This document shows, piece by piece, positions 9,955 through 16,422 of a stretch of 30,616 nt of DNA. Numbering within the stretch: position 1 is the stretch's first letter; the number at the start of each line of letters is the position of its first letter. The stretch covers positions 1 through 30,616 of the forward strand of contig JALKBU010000617.1 of NCBI GenBank assembly GCA_023091735.1, read 5' to 3'. The translations under genes and the position numbers were made by a program. The stretch is from Trichomonas tenax. Its lineage: Eukaryota > Parabasalia > Trichomonadida > Trichomonadidae. The notes below the pieces were generated by a model, which was given only the letters and a program-made list of their open reading frames with translations, was not told where the DNA came from and searched no databases.

Positions 9955-9996
9955 TGTATATTTTATATCTATAATCTTAATATAGTGTCTATACAA

Positions 9997-11745
9997 ATAT
10001 TTATTATTTGTGACAATTAAAGGCCGACTAACATGAAAAGTGACATTTGAAGATAATCTTTTCTTTATGAATGCTTAGTATTTAAAAATACTTTAACGGT
10101 AAACATATAGTAAAAATGAGGTGATAACTATTTATTAATATTACAACTTTTTCGGGTGAATATTGTTGTAGTATTAAAGCCCTTTTTCAAACCAATTTTG
10201 AATAGTTTACATATCGTGCTTGATTTGGAACTCGTCGATTTTATCGAGCAAAGTGCTTGATATTGAAAATCCAAACTTGATTCGTATTATATGCGGTTGT
10301 AGTATAGTTAAAGTGCCTCATCATTGTCTCATAATCACAATCATAACATGAAAAATTCAGCAATTTATTTCTGTAAAAAAAAAATTCTCAAAAAATTGAA
10401 CAACATGTTAGAAAAGTGAACTTTATTATCCTCCGAATCTGCACCTCTAATTGTGTTAAATCATCACTTTTTGCATTCCTATAATAGAGCAAAATTTAAA
10501 CATTTTTACAAAATAATGTGTTTTCAAGTTGCTTTAGCATTCATTTCTTGTAAATGAAACAGAATAAATGATTTCCTGATGTTGTGATTCATAAAGGAAT
10601 TTTATATTGCGGAAAAATCAAATTGTTGAAACATGATTTTTGATGTCGCTATTAATTAAAAATCAATAAAGAATATGTTTGTATGGGTATTCCTATAAAA
10701 AGTAGGGGAAAAAGGTGGTGATTCTTAATAGTTAATTTGAGGAGTGCGTTCATCATAAAAACATACGATTAGGTATATAAATGTATATACTGTATATGGT
10801 GCTAATATAACGAATCTTTCGTCTGTCCAAAGGTTGGCAAGGATGAGAAAATTGTTTCATTTTTGCTTTCATTTTTTATCATTGTTTATTGGACCAATCC
10901 ATTATGGTTAATGTGTTCAGCCCGATAGGGATGTTCGAAAATATACGTTATTGATGTAAACTTTTCGGGGAGGACGAAAAACACTTTAAGGTTCTAAAAC
11001 AAAAAGTGACAAGTCTATTTGGATCAATGGTATTATGATTTAAATTCGTTCTGCATAAGGTCTGCAAAGTGAATGGAACTGAAGAGACGGGAAGTGCATT
11101 GGAATATGTGAATATTAAATTTTTTCTTTCCTCAAAAAGCTCTTGTTTTGTCTTGAAATACTTTCTGTCTGGCCGGTCTTACTATCGCGGATAAACACAA
11201 GTTAAATGAGGATCTAATTACAAAATTGTGATAATTTTTTTGGATTAAACATCTTTTGTTATATAAATTAGCTTATCCTGTTTTGCCTGTCAAATAGGGA
11301 AATTTTACAATGTCAGATTGTCAGGATTTCAATATTCAACAATCAATCAGTTCTACGCATATAATACATGTTCGCAGAAACAGACACTATAAATAGATTA
11401 TATAGATGAATATATTCAAGAGCATTAACATAGAGTTGGAAGTTATAATGATTTAAAAGTCATATATTTTAATCAAGAAATTGTTATATATCATCAGCGC
11501 CACCCATTGTGAATTTGATGTGTTTTGATATTTTTCAAGTTTTATGATAATTGAAAACCAAAATTCGTTAAAAGCAGTTAAAAATTCAATTCAAAATGTC
11601 ATAATTCATTATTTTTTCATTTTGATGCATATGTCCATAATTTTGAATGGTTTCAGAATTTATATCAAAAATAGGTTATCATCGAAATTATTTTTCATTG
11701 TTTTAGAATTTCGCTTTATCTTTCTATATAATCATTACATTTTGT
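9997..11745. other. Long gene-poor AT-rich region
   Basis: About 1.75 kb with no convincing frame on either strand. It contains the upstream region of alpha-COP and scattered short frames of chance length. The frame at 11544-11759 (71 codons, very hydrophobic and AT-rich) looks accidental. No tRNA boxes, repeats or structured element stand out. Confidence 0.5.
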
Positions 11746-11762
11746 ATATCAAAGCTTAGGAG
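11746..11762 (+). repeat. 17-base direct repeat, left copy
   Basis: ATATCAAAGCTTAGGAG, identical to 12838-12854. The two copies bracket the whole foldback plus TIR-element block of 1075 bases, like a target-site duplication. Confidence 0.75.
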
Positions 11763-11764
11763 TG

Positions 11765-11868
11765 TAAACTACTTTTTTTAATCTAGGTATTCTTCTCAAT
11801 TTTTTCAGGGGCCCTCAATATTGTGAGAAGCACGCCCGTAGAGTACCTAGATTAAAAAATGTAGTTTA
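11765..11868. mobile_element. 104-base foldback (MITE-like) element
   Basis: The arms 11765-11789 and 11844-11868 are 25-base inverted repeats with one mismatch; each begins, read inward, TAAACTAC and contains AATCTAGGTA. Inside them CTTCTCA (11791-11797) pairs with TGAGAAG (11824-11830), and the centre is GC-rich (AGGGGCCCT), so the whole block can fold into one hairpin. It has no coding capacity. It abuts the left TIR of the next element directly. Confidence 0.65.
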
Positions 11869-11911
11869 GGGTATAATAAAGAGTCATGAAAAGTGACGTG
11901 TTTACATGGCA
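11869..11911 (+). repeat. Left terminal inverted repeat
   Basis: 43 bases, inverted copy at 12791-12834. Ends internally with GTGTTTACATGGCA. Confidence 0.8.
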
Positions 11912-11967
11912 GTTATAAATATGTTTTGAAATGTAAAGTCTGCCATTTTAACAAAGGGTATTCTATT

Positions 11968-12063
11968 AAGCTTGATAAACTCTCTAACAAGCTTGAAATG
12001 AACTATAACAAGCTTATTAGACGCTCTAGCAAGCTTGATAGATTCTCTAATAAGATTTTCAGA
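11968..12063 (+). repeat. 21-base minisatellite, left block
   Basis: Four full units start at 11968, 11989, 12010 and 12031, followed by a 12-base partial unit at 12052. The consensus is AAGCTTGAWA..., ending CTCTAAC. On the minus strand each unit encodes a heptad such as KLVREFI, KLARASN or ENLIRES, so it may once have coded for a heptad-repeat peptide. Confidence 0.75.
11982..12063 (+). repeat. 82-base direct repeat, left copy
   Basis: Matches 12629-12710 at 80 of 82 positions (differences in the second and third minisatellite units). The two copies flank the inner inverted-repeat unit exactly. Confidence 0.8.
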
Positions 12064-12218
12064 GGGACGTCCTGAAGTTGCGAAAAAGTTTAAACCATAA
12101 AAACTATTTTTTATTTCATCTTGTACAAAATGATTTAACTCAAAAACAAATTGTTTTACAATTTCGAAATTATCGTTTGCTTCCACTTACACATAATGAA
12201 ATCAACAAACGTGAAGCA

Positions 12219-12500
12219 ATGAGTACAACACTGCAAATAATGAAGCATATCGAAATGGAAGATACTGGAAATGATTCAGTTGTTTCTGAGATGGAAAGAT
12301 TGCTAAATAAATTAAAGACAGTTCAAAATTTAAGAACAATATCCATAGAAATTATTCAATACTTTGAACCATTACATCAACAATTTGTATTGCTTAAAAC
12401 ACAACTTGATGAAATGTGTAATAATTCATTGGATGATATCATTAATCTATTTGATGAATGGTTTAAAAATATAAAAATAGAATTAGGTTTTATCGAATAA
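12219..12500 (+). CDS. Short ORF inside the inner element, unknown function
   Basis: A 93-residue frame from ATG 12219 (MSTTLQIMKHIEME...), open in the same frame back to about 12078 within the element's left repeat, and ending in TAAA. It is rich in leucine, isoleucine, glutamate and glutamine (LLNKLKTVQNLRTISIEIIQ), hence probably helical or coiled-coil. No zinc-binding, DDE or other transposase motif is visible. It may be an accessory or remnant protein of the element; expression is doubtful. Confidence 0.35.
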   Translation: MSTTLQIMKHIEMEDTGNDSVVSEMERLLNKLKTVQNLRTISIEIIQYFEPLHQQFVLLKTQLDEMCNNSLDDIINLFDEWFKNIKIELGFIE

Positions 12501-12540
12501 AATTTATTATTATTTTCATATTTATTTGTCAAATTTTATA

Positions 12541-12551
12541 TTTACACGTCA
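12541..12551 (+). repeat. TTTACACGTCA motif inside the inner element
   Basis: One of six exact TTTACAYGTCA sites in the window; others on either strand are at 751, 5847, 12768, 18856 and 30476. Confidence 0.5.
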
Positions 12552-12628
12552 AAAATATCACTTTTAAGGTGTCTTCCCTCAATAAAGTGTTACTTTTCTA
12601 GTGTCACTTTTTCGCAACTTCGTGATCA

Positions 12629-12740
12629 CTCTAACAAGCTTGAAATGAATTATAACAAACTTATTAGACGCTCTAGCAAGCTTGATAGATTCTCTAATAA
12701 GATTTTCAGATGCTATAACAAGTTTAATTGAACTTTATAA
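12629..12740 (+). repeat. 82-base direct repeat, right copy, with minisatellite continuation
   Basis: 12629-12710 is the right copy of the 82-base repeat. The 21-base periodicity continues with units starting at 12636, 12657, 12678, 12699 and 12720, the last two degenerate. Confidence 0.75.
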
Positions 12741-12790
12741 ATACATATTCTAATTAGCTAACCAATTTTACATGTCAAAATGATTACATT

Positions 12791-12834
12791 TGCCATGTAA
12801 ACACGTTACTTTTTCATGACTCTTTATTATACCC
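12791..12834 (-). repeat. Right terminal inverted repeat
   Basis: 44 bases, inverted relative to 11869-11911. Confidence 0.8.
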
Positions 12835-12837
12835 AAC

Positions 12838-12854
12838 ATATCAAAGCTTAGGAG
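12838..12854 (+). repeat. 17-base direct repeat, right copy
   Basis: ATATCAAAGCTTAGGAG, identical to 11746-11762. Confidence 0.75.
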
Positions 12855-13084
12855 GTTATATTTGGACAAGAAAAATGTCAGTGTTGTGTTGAATAAAATA
12901 CCACATAATTTTATCCATGTATTCCGTATTCCATTGGGTCAGGAAAATCATGGCTAAGTTGTTAACCATGTAAATAATATATTTTTCATATAAACTTTAT
13001 ATAAAAGTAGCGATAGACACATCGAGTAACCAAAGGTAAGCGGATGTGCGTATACATCATTTATAAGAAAACAAAGTGCAGCCA

Positions 13085-13606
13085 TCAAATGCTAAAAGCT
13101 TTTTCAAGTTCGTCTTCATTCAAAAGTCCTGGATTAAAATTAAGAATATCTCAGTTATCTGTTTGGCTGTCCTTTTCAGTTATGGTCTCAACTTTCTTCT
13201 TCTCTGCTTGACTTTTTGAAATTTGCTCAAGTTTTTCTCGAAGTCTTTCTTTTCGAACTATTATGTTCCATCTATTTTTTCAGATAGACATCGGTCCTGG
13301 CATTGAAAAATTTAGAGATTCTCATCCATTTCGAGCCAAATTCGTTATATTTTTTATTAACAGCTTATTTTCTTCCTCTATCCAGGGCTCTTTGTTAATT
13401 GATTCTGAGAAGAATTCATTCCACCTCTCTCTGCATTGCCTTTGGTTCCTCGTCACCATCATTTTCGAAATTAATTCCCAATCTGTATCTCCATATATTG
13501 ACACCAATTTTTTTAGTTTCATGTCCTCTAGGGAGGTGAACTGTGTCTTGGGGTGCGGTTTCCCTACAGAGTTACTCTTCCGATTGCCATCTTTCACAAG
13601 AATCAT
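13085..13606 (-). pseudogene. Broken two-repeat Myb DNA-binding protein gene
   Basis: Reading from ATG 13606 (MILVKDGNRKSNS), a first Myb repeat is intact: FTSLEDMKLKKLVSIYGDTD, then WELISKMM...RNQRQCRERWNEF with the three spaced aromatic/tryptophan positions. The second repeat begins NKEPWIEEENKLL, then the frame breaks near 13335 (an apparent missing G in TTGGCTCG). It continues as SKWMRISKFFNARTDVYL, breaks again at the A/T-run 13275-13280, continues KNRWNIIVRKERLREKLEQI, hits TGA at 13151-13153, and stays coding-like to a TGA at 13085. Without the breaks it would be a typical trichomonad R2R3-type Myb of about 170 residues, a nuclear transcription factor. A TCA initiator (TCAATTTAATTTTTTG, A at 13620) precedes the ATG. 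The lesions could be genuine decay or, for the homopolymer one, sequencing error. Confidence 0.8.
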
Positions 13607-13639
13607 CAAAAAATTAAATTGACAACACATTCAATTTTG

Positions 13640-14816
13640 TTGTGACCAGCAACTTCATTGCTATAACATTTGTTCTATTGACTGAAATAAAAAAAATTGT
13701 GAGCTTTTGCGCAAAATGTGTACTTTCTATAGTAAAAAACCATTTTCCCTTCAAAAATGTATAATCAATATAAACACATTTTTGGGAGTTTTAAATGATA
13801 TATAATAGTTTGTAATAGTTTTAATAATTTTTGATTTAATCTGAATTTTTATTGTGTCATAATATCAACTAATTCATTCACTATATTGCAACCATATGAT
13901 GTTTTATTTCTTAGCATCTGGAAATTATTTTCGCTCTCAATTTTTTTAATGTTTTTATCCGGCATTTTTGTGGGTATTAGATCATTAACATGCAATCGAT
14001 AGTCATTCAACTATCAAGTTATACCTGGAAACATCAGAAAAATCGAAATTCGCGCTTGTTTTCTATCATTTCTGTTATTTTTTCCAAATTTAATACAGAA
14101 ACTGAAAAATATGATGGGACTGTGTTACCCATATTCATGCAAGCATTCCATACATCTTAATGATGTCATTCATCCACATTATTTTAGAAAATCAAATATC
14201 ATTCATTTAATATTTAATGACAGTCTACATTAATTAATGGAGAAATATGATTATATATCAATAATTGATGATTCCATCAATTTAAAATATCCAAAAGACC
14301 TGATGATGTTTGATACTCTTGCGAATCTCGAGTTGAATTAATAAATATAATTATTATGAATCTTGCAATGAATGTAAAATGAATATTGTAACTACTTGGA
14401 TTCTCTTATTTTGATGAACAGAGTACACAACGAGTACATTTATGAAGTTAATTCAAAAGTTACTATTTGGCTCAATTTGATCGCGAATATCGATACAAAT
14501 ATCTGGTGCCAATTGTGTTCTTATGCTCTCTCAAAGTTATTCTTAATTAATGGTTCGGAATATAATATCGAACCAGATCGCTCATGCAAACATCACCGAT
14601 ATTATCTACGTCTCTAGGAATTACGGAATATTTGCGTGCCACATAATATAATGTAACTGTGATAAAATCCTTACATAAAAATGTTCGTATTACTATAGCA
14701 TTTTGTATACAAATAAACCAATTTATTGTGAACACTATGCTGTTAAAGAGAACAAATTTTAACCTTCTAAATATTATATCTTTTTTGATAATTTTGATAT
14801 AAATATATATCACACC
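13640..14816. other. AT-rich region with short coding-like scraps
   Basis: Contains several short frames that read like protein but are too small to assign: minus strand about 13855-13974 (MPDKNIKKIESENN...), plus strand 14237-14341 (MEKYDYISIIDDSINLKY...) and plus 14396-14617. They may be debris of one or more decayed genes or chance. Confidence 0.3.
13990..14160 (+). CDS. Possible 56-residue small ORF with initiator
   Basis: The ATG is preceded at 13982-13987 by TCATTA, a good initiator (leader of about 6 bases). The peptide (MQSIVIQLSSYTWKHQ...FSKFNTETEKYDG) resembles no family I know and has a hydrophobic middle (LFSIISVIF). It may be the 5' fragment of a decayed gene continuing into the scraps downstream. 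Confidence 0.25.
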   Translation: MQSIVIQLSSYTWKHQKNRNSRLFSIISVIFSKFNTETEKYDGTVLPIFMQAFHTS

Positions 14817-14832
14817 AATAGCAAATGCTATT
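14817..14832. repeat. 7-base inverted repeat AATAGCA/TGCTATT
   Basis: Perfect arms around a 2-base spacer; the first of four inverted repeats upstream of the G alpha gene. Confidence 0.5.
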
Positions 14833-14931
14833 TATCACATAAATTTCATAAAATATAAAATCAATGTATATATATATTTATAATTATTATAATTTTATAA
14901 TTTTCAAAATAATTGCAAAAATAGGCATAGC

Positions 14932-14968
14932 TATCTATTTCACTTCCAATTATCAAATGAAATAGATA
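14932..14968. repeat. 11-base perfect inverted repeat
   Basis: TATCTATTTCA (14932-14942) and TGAAATAGATA (14958-14968), with a 15-base loop. Confidence 0.65.
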
Positions 14969-14989
14969 GAAAATCATTTTTCCTTAATT

Positions 14990-15018
14990 TTTATCGTGAT
15001 GAAAGTTGTCACGATAAA
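14990..15018. repeat. 10-base perfect inverted repeat
   Basis: TTTATCGTGA (14990-14999) and TCACGATAAA (15009-15018), with a 9-base loop. Confidence 0.65.
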
Positions 15019-15049
15019 TGAAGATCATATTAATAAAATCATGATTATA

Positions 15050-15086
15050 TAACAATATAGAGCATAGTATATAGTATATTGTTATG
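15050..15086. repeat. 11-base perfect inverted repeat
   Basis: ATAACAATATA (15050-15060) and TATATTGTTAT (15076-15086), with a 15-base loop. It lies about 165 bases upstream of the G alpha initiator. Confidence 0.65.
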
Positions 15087-15249
15087 TGTTTTACTAAGCT
15101 TTATTATTATTGGAAATTAAAGAAAACTGAAAATAAAATGAGACAATTATAATTGAAAAAAAATTAAAAGATTAGATATGTTTAATACAGGGAGTCTAAA
15201 TTTTCAATATTAGGGAACATAGAACAAAAGTGAGATCTCCAAAAATATG

Positions 15250-15260
15250 TCAAATTTTTA
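15250..15260 (+). promoter_or_regulatory. TCA initiator of the G alpha gene
   Basis: TCAAATTTTTA, with the likely +1 A at 15252 and a 10-base leader before ATG 15262. Confidence 0.55.
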
Positions 15261-15261
15261 G

Positions 15262-16344
15262 ATGGGAATTTTCTGGAGCCAACCGAAGATGAACGAAGCA
15301 CCAAAGAAAGAAACCGTTCAGCAACAGAGCTCCAATATTGAATTCAACGGCAGTGGCATCAAAATTGAAGTCGGAAACTTTACACAAGAAGATATGAAAA
15401 TATTGATTTTGGGACCTGGTGAATCTGGCAAATCTACATATTGGAGGCAGCTTAGGAACCTGTATACAGGCGGTTTATCGAACAAGGAAAAGCGATTGCT
15501 TATAAATCCAATTCGAATTAATATTATTACAGATATTCTCACTATTGTCAAAGCGTGTGAGAATCTCTCCATACCAATCAGTTCATCGCTCGATTTTGAG
15601 GTGAATTTGATCAAAGAAAGCGAAAATGAGCTTGATCTTTCTCCAGAGTTGTCTGCAGCCATCAAAAAGGTTTGGGATGATCCAAGCTCTAAACTTGTAT
15701 ACAATCAAATTCATTCCAGTTCACTTTCGGACCATTCCGATTATTTCTTAGATTCTGTTGAAAGAATTAGCCAAGATGATTACATTCCAACAAACGATGA
15801 TGTAATCAAGTGCCGAATCCGCACAACAGGAATCAATGAAGTCAAATTTAATATTAATGGTCGCAAAGTTTTATTGGTCGATGTTGGTGGTCAGAAATGC
15901 GAGCGTACAAAGTGGCAGAGCGTTTTCCAGAATGTTACTGCAATTATTTTTGTTGTTTCATTGGCAGATTTCGATCAATGCATGTTCGAAAATGCTGAAG
16001 AGCGCAGAACAACAGACTCTATTGAATTGTTCAACAGCACAATCAACAAAGGCATTTTCCAGTCGAAGCCAGTTTTCTTGATCTTAAATAAGGAAGATGA
16101 GCTTCGTAGGAAGCTTCAAACAGTTCCAAATGAGTTTAAGAACGCATATCCGAACTTTGAAGGTGATATTAAGAATGTTGCTGGAGTTATCGATTTTATC
16201 GAGAGCCAATACTTCAAATTAGCTCCAAATCGTCCACCAGAGGCACAGATTACATCTTATGTCACTTGTGCCGTTGATCCAACAATGTTGAATGAAGCAT
16301 TCGCATTATTGTCTGAAAAACTTATCACACTCAACGTTCGGTGA
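15262..16344 (+). CDS. Heterotrimeric G protein alpha subunit
   Basis: A 360-residue GTPase that would couple receptors to effectors at the cytoplasmic face of membranes. All G boxes are present: P-loop GPGESGKST (51-59), switch I CRIRTTGINE with the conserved arginine at 185, DVGGQ with the catalytic glutamine (207-211), NKED (276-279) and TCAVD (335-339). A helical domain lies between the P-loop and switch I (about 65-180). MGIFWS fits the N-myristoylation rule (Gly2, Ser6); there is no Cys3 for palmitoylation. Deviations from animal subunits are Pro at the second P-loop position (usually Ala), NKED where NKxD is usually NKKD, and a C-terminus ITLNVR without the cysteine that pertussis toxin modifies in Gi. 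It is alone on its strand, with a TCA initiator 10 bases from the ATG and a cluster of inverted repeats upstream. Confidence 0.94.
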   Translation: MGIFWSQPKMNEAPKKETVQQQSSNIEFNGSGIKIEVGNFTQEDMKILILGPGESGKSTYWRQLRNLYTGGLSNKEKRLLINPIRINIITDILTIVKACENLSIPISSSLDFEVNLIKESENELDLSPELSAAIKKVWDDPSSKLVYNQIHSSSLSDHSDYFLDSVERISQDDYIPTNDDVIKCRIRTTGINEVKFNINGRKVLLVDVGGQKCERTKWQSVFQNVTAIIFVVSLADFDQCMFENAEERRTTDSIELFNSTINKGIFQSKPVFLILNKEDELRRKLQTVPNEFKNAYPNFEGDIKNVAGVIDFIESQYFKLAPNRPPEAQITSYVTCAVDPTMLNEAFALLSEKLITLNVR

Positions 16345-16422
16345 TGAATGAGTGTTCTTGTAACAGTCATTATTATTTTATTATACTAAATAACAAATTT
16401 ATTTAAATAACAAAAAAAAATA

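Larger units (their letters stand above)
12064..12628. mobile_element. Inner 565-base inverted-repeat element
   Basis: Near its ends are perfect 16-base inverted repeats, GAAGTTGCGAAAAAGT (12074-12089) and its complement (12606-12621). It interrupts the minisatellite, with 82 bases of minisatellite present on both sides. Just inside the right repeat GAAAAAGTGACACTAG resembles the outer element's TIR (GAAAAGTGACG), so the two elements may be related. It carries one short frame (12219-12500). Confidence 0.6.
11869..12834. mobile_element. 966-base element with 43-44 base terminal inverted repeats
   Basis: The left terminus 11869-11911 and right terminus 12791-12834 are inverted copies beginning GGGTATAATAAAGAGTCATG and differing only near AAAAGTGACG versus AAAAAGTAACG. 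Just inside are copies of the TTTACATG(G/T)CA motif, like subterminal transposase-binding repeats. The body is a 21-base minisatellite interrupted by a second inverted-repeat unit (12064-12628). There is no transposase, so it is non-autonomous. I do not recognise the superfamily; the TIR is longer than in typical mariner elements. Confidence 0.7.

Noticed and set aside
9907..9996. N-terminal extension of alpha-COP upstream of the first ATG
   Set aside because: The frame is open to a TTG but has no ATG, and the extension does not align with alpha-COP.
11544..11759. 71-codon hydrophobic frame
   Set aside because: Composition follows the AT-rich DNA (I, F, Y, N, K), it lacks an initiator and ends inside the 17-base direct repeat.
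11902..12186. Minus-strand frame containing the heptad repeats
   Set aside because: It opens with a GTG and crosses the junction between outer and inner elements, so it is not an original gene; treated as evidence for a former frame only.
14555..14577. GGTTCG...CGAACC as a tRNA B-box or hairpin
   Set aside because: No A-box, cloverleaf or anticodon arm can be placed; six-base arms are within chance.
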